From Methanocorpusculum sp. (GTDB taxonomy: Archaea > Halobacteriota > Methanomicrobia > Methanomicrobiales > Methanocorpusculaceae), in the NCBI GenBank assembly GCA_030539595.1, contig JAUNXW010000019.1, forward strand, positions 1 through 15,964: a stretch of 15,964 bases of DNA, read 5' to 3'. Position 1 is the first letter of the stretch; each line of letters opens with the position of its first letter. The notes beneath the pieces were generated by a model. It saw nothing but the letters and a program-made list of their open reading frames with translations, had not been told where the DNA came from and did not search any database. Below, piece by piece: positions 6,942 through 13,641 of this stretch. A program made the translations under genes and the position numbers.

Positions 6942-7077
6942 AACAGCAGCTGCATTCCCCGCAGTTACCGCAGCAGGTTTTTCCTTTTAACATCCTTCTG
7001 ACTGTCAGAGTAAACAGCAGAATTATTCCAATGACAATTACCGCGAAGGCAATCGCCCAAATAATTTCAGAAGCCAA
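6916..7077 (-). CDS. FeoB-associated Cys-rich membrane peptide
   Basis: A 53-residue protein read from a TTG codon at 7077-7075 to a TAG at 6918-6916. The start is set by a strong GGAGG ribosome site (7086-7090, eight bases away) lying inside the end of feoB. One membrane helix (residues 5-26, IIWAIAFAVIVIGIILLF) is followed by two Arg and then a cytoplasmic Cys cluster: C35 C36 G N C39 G E C42 S C44 C45, then a Lys-rich end. This matches the FeoB-associated Cys-rich membrane protein family, found beside feoB in many anaerobes and thought to assist ferrous iron passage; its exact function is unproven. It overlaps feoB by 11 bases and the convergent isomerase-like gene by 26, so it is easy to miss. 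Confidence 0.85.
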   Translation of the reverse strand: MASEIIWAIAFAVIVIGIILLFTLTVRRMLKGKTCCGNCGECSCCSKAKKDNK

Positions 7078-9016
7078 GGAGAGTTCCTCCCTGAAATATT
7101 ATGAACGACACAATCCACGCAGTCACGCAGTAAAACAGCGCAGCGCCTGCTGTAAATTTCCATGACCTTGTCTCCTTCTTAATCGTCAAGAGTGCCGCAA
7201 AGCACGGTATGTATAGAAGAACAAACACCATAAACGAATACGCCGAAAGCGGTGTAAACACACCCGTTAAAACTCCGGCAAGCCCATCTTCTGCTACTCC
7301 GTAAAGGGTTGCAAGCGAACCTACCACAACCTCTTTAGCTAAAAGTCCCATAACAAGTGAGACACCCGCTTCTGCAAATCCGAAACCAAGCGGTGCAAAT
7401 ATCGGAGCAATAGCCGAACCTATAATTCCAATAATCGATTCTGACGAACCGTATTCAACTCCTAAAGGCAAAGTTGCAAGAAGCCAGATTACAAGCACTG
7501 CAGGGAAAATAATCACTCCCGCGCGCTTTAAAAATTCTACTGCATTGTCCCACATATGAAGAACAACTCCTTTAATTGTGGGAAGTCTGTATGGCGGCAT
7601 CTCAATAACAAACGCAGACTCTTCTCCTCTGAACAAAGTTTTACGAAGCAGAAATCCTGTGATAAGCGCAACGGCAACTCCGAGAAGATAGAGCGAAAAC
7701 ATCACAAGCCCTTGAATTTCTGGCGCGAAGAAAATCCCAACGAGTAATAAATATACGGGAAGTCTCGCACTGCACGACATAAACGGAGTTAAGAGAATCG
7801 TTAAGTTTCTCTCGCGTCTGTTTTCCATCGCACGCGCCCCCATAATAGCGGGTACACCGCAGCCGAATCCCAGAATCATCGGAATAAACGATTTTCCGTG
7901 AAGACCGAGTTTGTGCATGATACTGTCCATTAAAACAGCAACACGCGCCATGTATCCGCTCTGCTCAAGAATTGCGAGCATCAGAAACATGAGGATGATG
8001 TTCGGCAGGAAAATAATTACCGAACCCATCCCTCCTATTACTCCGTCAACAACGAAAGAAGTCATCCATTCTGGCGCTGAAACTGTCGTAAGACCTGTTG
8101 AACAGATTTCGCCGAGTTGACCGAATATGAAATCTATTCCTTCCATCAAAGGCGCGCCCAAAGTAAACACCGCCTGAAAAATCAGATACATTATTCCGAG
8201 AAATATCGGAAACCCAAGCCATTTGTTTGTTATTATTTTATCGATTCTTCCGGACTGATTTTTACCTCCCGCACTCATTGTATGAACCGCTTCATTAAGA
8301 ACTCCTGCGATGTATGCATAGCGATTGTCTGCAAAAATCTCATCGATGTTTGAGCCGAAGATGCTTTCAAGGTGCTTCCTTGTTGAAGTAATTTTTTCCG
8401 GCTCGTCGTCTGCTTTATTCAGCAGAGCAAGAACAGCTTCTCTGCGGGTTAGACCGCTATAGGTTAATTCAGTTAAGTGAGATTCAAGTTCTGCGCCGTA
8501 GGTTGGATACTTCTGCGGTTTTTCTTTGCAGTTTATAACTGCTTTCAGCAAATCTTTTTTTCCGGTCTCATCAATTGCCTCAATTTTGATAACCCGAACA
8601 CCAAGCATTGCTGAAAGTTTCTTTTCGTCTATAACGAATCCTTCAGCCTCAGCATATTTGTTCATATTCAAGGCAATAATAATTGGTCGACCGACTTCGA
8701 TTAACTGTAAAGTGAGATACAGATTTCTCTCAAGATGAACTGCGTCGATAATATTTACAATTACGTCGGGCGTTTCATTTTTTATGAAATCGTCAGCTAT
8801 TTTTTCTTCAAGAGACCTGCCCGATAAACTGTAAGTTCCCGGCAAATCAATTATTTCAAAAGTGTGTCCCTCAAAGGACGTCTTTCCTTCCTTTCTGTCT
8901 ATTGTAACAGTCTTTCCGGGCCAGTTTCCTACATGATGACGCATACCCGTGAGGTTATTGAAAAGTGTGGTCTTCCCGCAGTTTGGATTTCCAGCCAGAG
9001 CAACAGTTATGTTCAT
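7067..9016 (-). CDS. feoB: Ferrous iron transport protein B
   Basis: A 649-residue iron(II) transporter with an N-terminal G domain and a multi-helix membrane domain. Seen: P-loop GNPNCGKT (9-16), GNWPGKTVT switch I (30-38), DLPGTYSL (57-64), then a G4 site reading NMNK (117-120) in place of the usual NxxD. The membrane part starts near residue 262 with the conserved WLGFPIFLG and includes the gate repeats GFGCGVPAIMGAR and FMSCSARLPVYLLL (first half) and LAKEVVVGSL (second half). I chose the ATG at 9016, which overlaps the feoA stop as ATGA; an upstream in-frame ATG at 9070 lies inside feoA and adds 18 residues before the G domain that the family lacks. Likely repressed by the adjacent DtxR-type regulator when iron is plentiful. 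Confidence 0.95.
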   Translation of the reverse strand: MNITVALAGNPNCGKTTLFNNLTGMRHHVGNWPGKTVTIDRKEGKTSFEGHTFEIIDLPGTYSLSGRSLEEKIADDFIKNETPDVIVNIIDAVHLERNLYLTLQLIEVGRPIIIALNMNKYAEAEGFVIDEKKLSAMLGVRVIKIEAIDETGKKDLLKAVINCKEKPQKYPTYGAELESHLTELTYSGLTRREAVLALLNKADDEPEKITSTRKHLESIFGSNIDEIFADNRYAYIAGVLNEAVHTMSAGGKNQSGRIDKIITNKWLGFPIFLGIMYLIFQAVFTLGAPLMEGIDFIFGQLGEICSTGLTTVSAPEWMTSFVVDGVIGGMGSVIIFLPNIILMFLMLAILEQSGYMARVAVLMDSIMHKLGLHGKSFIPMILGFGCGVPAIMGARAMENRRERNLTILLTPFMSCSARLPVYLLLVGIFFAPEIQGLVMFSLYLLGVAVALITGFLLRKTLFRGEESAFVIEMPPYRLPTIKGVVLHMWDNAVEFLKRAGVIIFPAVLVIWLLATLPLGVEYGSSESIIGIIGSAIAPIFAPLGFGFAEAGVSLVMGLLAKEVVVGSLATLYGVAEDGLAGVLTGVFTPLSAYSFMVFVLLYIPCFAALLTIKKETRSWKFTAGAALFYCVTAWIVSFIIFQGGTLLGF

Positions 9017-9255
9017 TTTGGTATCACCCGAATGTTTTTCGCGTCTTTTTTGCGTATGGCAATACGACATCCGCGAACGGATAACATTATCGGGTCCCCC
9101 AACGGAGCACGGCCGTCGACTTTTATTTTTGAACCTTTTGTCATCCCGAGTTCAAGAAGACGGGTTGTGAACTCTTCGCTTGAACTGTTTATACTCAAAA
9201 TTTCCGCACTTCCAAATTTCTTTATTTCGGAAAGCGGCACTGAATTCTGTGACAT
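9013..9255 (-). CDS. feoA: Ferrous iron transport protein A (FeoA, SH3-like)
   Basis: An 80-residue cytoplasmic protein with the FeoA SH3-like barrel pattern: LLELGMTKGSKIKV (33-46), then RAPLGDPIMLSVRGCRIAIRKKDAKNIRV, where LGDPI and the RxxxIAIR strand are typical. FeoA is thought to act on the FeoB G domain or assembly of the transporter. The stop codon overlaps the feoB start by ATGA, giving tight coupling. The ATG at 9255 has no good ribosome site. The upstream spacer carries the palindromes described separately. Confidence 0.92.
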   Translation of the reverse strand: MSQNSVPLSEIKKFGSAEILSINSSSEEFTTRLLELGMTKGSKIKVDGRAPLGDPIMLSVRGCRIAIRKKDAKNIRVIPK

Positions 9256-9279
9256 GATAATTTACTTTCTTTTTCGGTT

Positions 9280-9324
9280 GAGATAACCGCAGTCCGAAAA
9301 AATTTCGGCTGTGCGAATTATCTC
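9280..9324. promoter_or_regulatory. Long imperfect inverted repeat upstream of feoA, likely metal-regulator operator or terminator
   Basis: The arms are GAGATAACCGCAGTCCGAAA (9280-9299) and its near-complement at 9303-9324 around a centre of three A. Paired blocks are GAGATAA/TTATCTC, CGCA/TGCG and CCGAAA/TTTCGG, broken by small bulges. It lies 25-69 bases before feoA and directly downstream of the DtxR-type gene. On the minus strand the centre reads AAATTTTTT, a plausible TATA element, so a repressor bound here could block feoAB. A hairpin ending the regulator message is the alternative. Further CCGAAAA blocks occur at 9270-9277 (minus) and 9353-9361 (plus). Confidence 0.5.
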
Positions 9325-9336
9325 TAAAAAGTTTAG
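9324..9336. promoter_or_regulatory. 13-bp palindrome CTAAA-AAG-TTTAG, DtxR-box-like
   Basis: A perfect 5-bp dyad with a 3-base centre, adjoining the longer inverted repeat. CTAAA/TTTAG arms recall the TTAGG/CCTAA arms of DtxR/IdeR operators. Its place between the regulator gene and feoA makes a binding site reasonable, but no binding evidence can be had from sequence. Confidence 0.35.
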
Positions 9337-9368
9337 GAAGAAAAGAGAGTATCCGAAAAAACGCGGGA

Positions 9369-9743
9369 TTATTTTTGTGACTTTGTGAAGGCTTTTATTT
9401 TTTCTATTGTGACTGCGCTCAGTTCGTGTTCCATGAAGCAGCCGTCTTTTTCCGCGACATCGTCAGGTACACCCAATGTTTTAAGGAAACCTACCAAGAC
9501 GTCGTGTCTTCCTTTTACAGCCTGAGCAATCTCTTTTCCTTCGGGTGTTAAACTGACGCCTTCGTATTTTCTGTAGTGAAGGAGACCTTTTTTGGAGAGT
9601 TTTACAAACATCTCAGTAACCGAAGAAGGAGTTATGCAGAGTTCTGAGGAGACATCTTTGCTTTTTGCGTATCCTTTTTCTAAAGAGATGTTTAAGATTG
9701 CTTCAAGATAATCCTCTTCGTTCATCGTGAGGTGCTTTGTCAT
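9369..9743 (-). CDS. DtxR/MntR-family metal-dependent transcriptional regulator
   Basis: A 124-residue repressor with an N-terminal winged helix (MNEEDYLEAIL; AKSKDVSSELCITPSSVTEM as the helix-turn-helix at 26-45; wing GLLHYRKYEGVSLTPEG) and a dimerisation helix domain. Candidate metal ligands are E10/D11/E14 near the start, H80 (KGRHDV) and the C102-x-x-E105-H106 set (CFMEHEL). Cys at the first position is as in iron-sensing DtxR/IdeR; MntR usually has Glu there, so iron is the more likely co-repressor. It has no C-terminal SH3 domain, as in MntR. Its place just before feoA suggests it controls the feo operon. A start six codons later (M7) is possible; the upstream DNA shows no Shine-Dalgarno site, fitting a leaderless message. 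Confidence 0.9.
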   Translation of the reverse strand: MTKHLTMNEEDYLEAILNISLEKGYAKSKDVSSELCITPSSVTEMFVKLSKKGLLHYRKYEGVSLTPEGKEIAQAVKGRHDVLVGFLKTLGVPDDVAEKDGCFMEHELSAVTIEKIKAFTKSQK

Positions 9744-9778
9744 TATTTTATTATTTGGAACGTGGGGGTTATTATTTT

Positions 9779-9864
9779 TATCATAGTGAAAAGTTTGTTC
9801 AATAGTGATATACCAAAGACAAATAAATCCCTAACGAATCATATCCTACTGATTAACTATGATA
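9779..9864. repeat. 9-bp inverted repeat in the spacer between the metal regulator and tRNA-Ile
   Basis: TATCATAGT (9779-9787) and ACTATGATA (9856-9864) are exact inverted copies 68 bases apart. The spacer (9744-9887) holds no gene; it contains the promoter of the regulator and the end of the tRNA transcript. The repeat may be chance in such AT-rich DNA. Confidence 0.25.
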
Positions 9865-9876
9865 CAAACAATCAAC

Positions 9877-9883
9877 AAAAAAA
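9877..9883 (-). terminator. Oligo-T terminator of tRNA-Ile
   Basis: Seven A residues read as T7 on the minus strand, four bases beyond the tRNA 3' end (9888). Confidence 0.5.
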
Positions 9884-9887
9884 CTAT

Positions 9888-9960
9888 GGGCAAGATGAGA
9901 TTCGAACTCATGACCTCCCGGTTATCAGCCGGGCGCACCACCTAGCTATGCTACTCGCCC
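9888..9960 (-). tRNA. tRNA-Ile, anticodon GAU
   Basis: The 73-base minus-strand sequence folds as a full cloverleaf: acceptor GGGCGAG with CTTGCCC (one G-U), D arm GCA/TGC around AGCTAGGTGG, anticodon stem CCCGG/CCGGG with loop CTGATAA so that the anticodon is GAT, a 5-base variable loop, and T arm ATGAG/CTCAT with loop TTCGAAT. There is no intron and CCA is not encoded, so it must be added after processing. It stands alone, divergent from iorA. Confidence 0.96.
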
Positions 9961-9987
9961 TTTTACCCTAATACATACGTCGTTGCC

Positions 9988-9996
9988 ATATAAATA
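9988..9996 (-). promoter_or_regulatory. TATA box of tRNA-Ile, possibly also used by iorA in the other direction
   Basis: On the minus strand TTTATAT (9994-9988) is centred 31 bases before the tRNA 5' end, a fit to the archaeal stable-RNA box A. On the plus strand the same bases read ATATAAATA and would start transcription near 10017, about 50 bases before the iorA ATG. Confidence 0.55.
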
Positions 9997-10066
9997 TGTT
10001 GTGAAAAAACATTGGAAGTCATCAAGCGCAGACTTATTGACTAATCATGCGAATATAATTAGAGAT

Positions 10067-11851
10067 ATGGCAGACGAAAAAGAAAAAAAATACCTGCTTG
10101 GAAACGACGCAGTTGCCCACGCCTGTCTTGAAGCAGGTATAGACTTTGCATCAGGATATCCCGGGACACCATCTTCGGAAGTAATAGACAGACTTCGCGC
10201 AAAGAAAGACCCTTGGTATTACGTTGAATGGTCAGTAAATGAGAAGGTAGCCTTTGAAAACGCGCTCGCTGCAGGCTGGTGCGGGCTTCGTTCAATAGTT
10301 ACGATGAAACATGTCGGACTAAACGTAGCCGCAGACCCGCTCATGACCTCATCATACACGGGAACAAACGGAGGCTTCGTAATTCTTTCGGCCGATGACC
10401 CGTTCGCGCACAGTTCACAAAACGAACAGGACTCAAGAATGTATGCAAAATTCGCACAGATTCCGTGTCTTGACCCATCAAATGTTCAGACCGCGCACGA
10501 CTACATAAAATCAGCCTGGGATATTTCCGAAAAGTTCAAACTGCCTGTGCTTTTCAGACCGACAACAAGAATCTGCCACTCAAAAAGCGACGTCCTCTTG
10601 GGCGATGAAAACCCGTCGACAAAAAAAGGCGCGTTCAATAAAAATCCGAAGCAGTATGTTGTAATTCCCGCAAACACAAGACCGCTTCATGTCGCGCTAA
10701 CCAAAAAACAGCCGGAAGTCGCAAAATATTTGGTTGAAGCAGGATACAACACCGCAGAAATTCGCGGTAAGAAAGCTGTAATTGCCGGTGGAATTTCAAT
10801 CTCTTATGTTGAAGAGATAATTCCGGAAGACGTTTCATTCATAAAAATAGGAGCTTACCCGATAGACTCAGTCTGGCTTTCAGAAATTATTTCAAAGCAC
10901 ACAGAGGTATTGGTCATTGAAGAGTTAATGCCGGTAATTGAAGAAGCAGTTCGTCAGGTTGCGGGAACAGTTACCGTTCACGGAAAACTCGACGGTTATC
11001 TCCCGCACGAAGGAGAATTCTCACCGCTAACGGTTGCCTCAGCCTTTGAAAAAGCAGGTTTTGCGAAAAATCCGTTTACAACTCTGCCTGCTCCGGCAGA
11101 AGTCCCCGTAAGACCTCCGATTCTTTGTTCTGGCTGTCTTCACCGCTCGGTATTCTATGCTATTAAGAAAGTATTCAAGGATGGAATTTTCCCGTCCGAC
11201 ATAGGCTGCTACACACTCGGTTTACAGATGGGCTCTGTCGACACAACTATTTGTATGGGGGCGTCTGTTACCGTAGGTTCGGGAATTTCCCACTCAATAG
11301 AAGGTGCTGAAGTCGTTTCAACAATCGGCGATTCGACTTTCCTTCACACAGGAGTAAACGGTCTAATCAACGCGGTTTACAACGGAGCAAACCAGACAAT
11401 TATAATTCTGGACAACAGAATCACAGCTATGACCGGTCATCAGCCAAACCCGAACACAGGACTGACTGCAGCGGGTATTGCCTCTCCAAAGATTTCTCTT
11501 GAAGAAATCGCAAGAGCCTGCGGGGTTTCGTTTGTTGAATCGGTTGACCCGTATGATTTAACTCACCTTCTCGCAACACTTCGCGAGGCGAAGGAAAAGA
11601 AGGGCGTTAAGGTAATCATTGCCAAACAACCCTGCGTGATTATGAACAAGCGTCTTGGAATCAAACGCAGTAAATACGTCGTTGACGAGACACGCTGCAC
11701 AAAATGCGGCGCGTGCTTAAAATACGGATGTCCCGCAATTGAAACAGATTCAAACGGAGCAGCGCTTACAACAAATCTCTGCACGGGCTGCGGAGTATGT
11801 GCAGATATTTGTCCTGCGGGTGCTATTCGCAAGGGAGGTGCGAAAGAATGA
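10067..11851 (+). CDS. iorA: Indolepyruvate ferredoxin oxidoreductase, alpha subunit
   Basis: A 594-residue subunit that, with IorB, decarboxylates aryl pyruvates such as indolepyruvate to aryl-acetyl-CoA, passing electrons to ferredoxin; in methanogens it also runs backwards to make aromatic amino acids from aryl acetates. Order of parts: N-terminal pyrimidine-binding domain (GNDAVAHACLEAG, then SGYPGTPSSEV), middle domain, thiamine diphosphate domain with LCSGCLHRSVFYAI, GDSTF (421-425) and LDNRITAMTGHQ, and two C-terminal 4Fe-4S sets: C544/C547/C550/C555 (the last spacing is four residues) and C572/C575/C578/C582. I chose the ATG at 10067, which gives MADEKEKKYLLGND; a longer frame from a TTG at 9983 would run over the TATA region and add a non-conserved leader. 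The ATG has no ribosome site. Confidence 0.95.
   Translation: MADEKEKKYLLGNDAVAHACLEAGIDFASGYPGTPSSEVIDRLRAKKDPWYYVEWSVNEKVAFENALAAGWCGLRSIVTMKHVGLNVAADPLMTSSYTGTNGGFVILSADDPFAHSSQNEQDSRMYAKFAQIPCLDPSNVQTAHDYIKSAWDISEKFKLPVLFRPTTRICHSKSDVLLGDENPSTKKGAFNKNPKQYVVIPANTRPLHVALTKKQPEVAKYLVEAGYNTAEIRGKKAVIAGGISISYVEEIIPEDVSFIKIGAYPIDSVWLSEIISKHTEVLVIEELMPVIEEAVRQVAGTVTVHGKLDGYLPHEGEFSPLTVASAFEKAGFAKNPFTTLPAPAEVPVRPPILCSGCLHRSVFYAIKKVFKDGIFPSDIGCYTLGLQMGSVDTTICMGASVTVGSGISHSIEGAEVVSTIGDSTFLHTGVNGLINAVYNGANQTIIILDNRITAMTGHQPNPNTGLTAAGIASPKISLEEIARACGVSFVESVDPYDLTHLLATLREAKEKKGVKVIIAKQPCVIMNKRLGIKRSKYVVDETRCTKCGACLKYGCPAIETDSNGAALTTNLCTGCGVCADICPAGAIRKGGAKE
11833..11840 (+). promoter_or_regulatory. 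Shine-Dalgarno site of iorB inside iorA
   Basis: GGGAGGTG lies in the last codons of iorA, seven bases before the iorB ATG at 11848. It selects this start over upstream in-frame ATG codons (such as 11797), which would add an unrelated leader. Confidence 0.75.
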
Positions 11852-12426
11852 AGAAGAGTTACGATGTGATTATTGTGGGAATCGGCGGACAGGGAACTGT
11901 TTTAGCCTCAAACGTTTTAGGCGACGCCTGTGTTCTTGAAGGACGACACGTAATGGGCGCTGAAACTCACGGAATGTCTCAAAGAGGCGGTTCTGTTGAG
12001 ACGCACATAAGAATCGACGGAAAATACGGCTCGCTTATTGTTCCCGGAACTGCTGATTTGCTTATCGCTTTCGATGTTTTGGAAGCTCTGCGCTACAGAC
12101 ATTTTCTGAAATCCGACGGTGTTATGATTGTGAATCGCGAGATGGTTGTGCCAACTTCTGTATTTTCAAACAAACTCCCTGTTCACAAAATTGAAGACGT
12201 TGAGGCTGAACTTAAGATGTGGGGCGGTAAAGTTGTATTAATCGACGCAACAAAGATTGCAGAAGATGCGGGAAGTCCTCTTGCCGCAAATATTGTTCTG
12301 ATGGGGGCTGCATCTCACACTCTGCCTCTTGCGGTTGAATCTCTTGCCGAAGCGGTTCGCAGAAATGTTCCTCCAAAGACGGTTGAGATTAATCAGAAGG
12401 CTTTCCTTCTCGGAAGAGAAGCATAA
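11848..12426 (+). CDS. iorB: Indolepyruvate ferredoxin oxidoreductase, beta subunit
   Basis: A 192-residue partner of IorA, homologous to the gamma domain of 2-oxoacid ferredoxin oxidoreductases. Family marks are VGIGGQGTVLASNVLGDA near the start, GAETHGMSQRGGSVETHIRI (about 34-53), ADLLIAFDVLEALRY, and the C-terminal helix region AVRRNVPPKTVEINQKAFLLG. The start overlaps the iorA stop by ATGA and has a strong Shine-Dalgarno site, so the two subunits should be made in step. Acts in the cytoplasm. Confidence 0.95.
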   Translation: MKKSYDVIIVGIGGQGTVLASNVLGDACVLEGRHVMGAETHGMSQRGGSVETHIRIDGKYGSLIVPGTADLLIAFDVLEALRYRHFLKSDGVMIVNREMVVPTSVFSNKLPVHKIEDVEAELKMWGGKVVLIDATKIAEDAGSPLAANIVLMGAASHTLPLAVESLAEAVRRNVPPKTVEINQKAFLLGREA

Positions 12427-12440
12427 TTTTTTATTTTTTT
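12427..12440 (+). terminator. T-rich terminator of iorAB
   Basis: Two T-runs (12427-12432 and 12434-12440) follow the iorB stop directly. They overlap the final codons of the convergent recombinase gene. Confidence 0.6.
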
Positions 12441-13492
12441 ACAATACTGTTTTTTGATATAGACTTCATCAGATTTTTAATATCCGTTCTGAGACCTTTA
12501 ACCTCTTTTTCCAATTCTGCACAATATACACAGCACAAACTTTTCTCAGAAATACATCTCTCATCATTAAAAATTGTTAGATAAGGTTCAGCCTTCTTAT
12601 ATTCGGCTTTCATTGAAGATGCCGTAATCCGTCTGTACGATGAAGACAAATATCCCTGGTGACCGGCTAATTCTTCGGCAACTTCTTCCGATGCGGCAAG
12701 CTTGAACTCGGTCAGGAAAAATTTTCTGAACATGTGGAAATGTATTGTCGCCCTATTAGTTCGCGAATCTGTTTCATAAAGCCTGGTTTTTACAAGCAGA
12801 TGTTTCAACCTTGAAATTTCATTAGACACAGAATAAGGAAAACACCTGTTTTCATCAGAAGGTGCGACTTTTCTTTTTAATTCATTTTCCCTTACGGACA
12901 GCCACTTTTTTAATGCTTCGGCGGCTTCACCGCTTATGAATACTTTTCTTGCCGTTTTGTTTTTGGTAATATTTTCAAAGAGATAAATCTCAACGGGTGA
13001 AACAGAGAAGTCTATATTCGATATTTTAAATCCGAGAAGCTCGCCGATACGCATCCCCGATGAAACCGCCGTAAGAATTTCGGCACGAAGCCTTGTATCT
13101 GCGGATGATGCCATTATTCTGATTTTTTCTTTGGTTAATTCAGCCTCTTTTGAGATTGGTCTGTTCTTCGGATTAAAATTTTTAAGCTGTCTTTGGGCGT
13201 TCGGCGTCAGTTCAACACCGCAGTATTTCAGATACATTAAGACTATTTTTGAGTAAAGGTGAAGCGTTTTCGGTGCGAGCGATAATTTATTTTTGCATAC
13301 TGATGAAAAAATTATGAAATCATTGTTTATGTCCCGTTTGGATTTCAGATAGTTAATCCATAATTTGTCAAGTTCAGAATACCTGATTTTTGTTTCAAAC
13401 GTTATTTCGAGATAACGTTTCAAAGCGGTTTCATAAGTTGATTTTGTGGAGCGTTTTGGAGTAAACTCTAAAAATTCGGATGGTTTCAGCAT
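12431..13492 (-). CDS. Tyrosine recombinase/integrase with C-terminal Cys and coiled-coil tail
   Basis: A 353-residue site-specific recombinase. Residues 1-110 form a helical SAM-like DNA-binding domain; 120-305 is the catalytic domain with R148 (SGMRIGELLGF), a lysine at K178 or K183 on the beta hairpin, H253-x-x-R256 (HFHMFRKFF), H278 (ELAGHQG) and a nucleophile Tyr, probably Y286 in SSYRRIT or Y281. All parts of the active site are present, so it appears functional. The tail (311-353) has C313, C320 and a C321-x-x-C324 pair followed by a Glu/Lys helix likely to form a coiled coil. It differs from the shorter XerA, which has no such tail. No partner genes, att repeats or cargo are visible; it sits between iorB and tbp. 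Function is unknown: integrase of a lost or unseen element, or a domesticated recombinase. Confidence 0.85.
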   Translation of the reverse strand: MLKPSEFLEFTPKRSTKSTYETALKRYLEITFETKIRYSELDKLWINYLKSKRDINNDFIIFSSVCKNKLSLAPKTLHLYSKIVLMYLKYCGVELTPNAQRQLKNFNPKNRPISKEAELTKEKIRIMASSADTRLRAEILTAVSSGMRIGELLGFKISNIDFSVSPVEIYLFENITKNKTARKVFISGEAAEALKKWLSVRENELKRKVAPSDENRCFPYSVSNEISRLKHLLVKTRLYETDSRTNRATIHFHMFRKFFLTEFKLAASEEVAEELAGHQGYLSSSYRRITASSMKAEYKKAEPYLTIFNDERCISEKSLCCVYCAELEKEVKGLRTDIKNLMKSISKNSIVKK

Positions 13493-13641
13493 ATCTGATA
13501 TAAGAATGGATTTTCTGTTAATTGTGTATGCTATTCTTTTGTCTCGCTAAATAATTTAAAAGACCAACAATACAACAACTCTACAGACGGATAATAATCA
13601 ACCGCGTAAGTCCTATTAAAACAAAAAATAGAATTGGGAAA
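13493..13641. other. 149-base AT-rich spacer between the recombinase and tbp
   Basis: It contains the upstream region of the recombinase gene (a TTATATC box at about 13499-13506 on minus is too near the ATG for a leaderless start, so the promoter is unclear) and the tbp terminator. No gene, tRNA or clear repeat is seen. Confidence 0.4.
13618..13628 (-). terminator. T-rich terminator of tbp
   Basis: On the minus strand TTTTTTGTTTT lies 14-24 bases after the tbp stop codon (13642). Typical archaeal oligo-T signal. Confidence 0.5.

Noticed and set aside
9017..9070. Upstream ATG for feoB
   Set aside because: It lies inside feoA and adds a basic leader before the P-loop; the ATGA overlap at 9013-9016 is the normal feoA-feoB junction.
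9732..9971. A 79-codon plus-strand frame
   Set aside because: It runs through the tRNA-Ile gene on the opposite strand and the regulator promoter, and has no protein features.
9983..10066. Upstream TTG start for iorA
   Set aside because: The added 28 residues cover the TATA region and do not resemble an IorA N-terminus; the ATG at 10067 begins directly before the conserved domain.
12431..13492. Integration of an element into tRNA-Ile (9888-9960) by the recombinase
   Set aside because: The recombinase is 2.5 kb away with the iorAB housekeeping operon between, and no partial copy of the tRNA end is seen.
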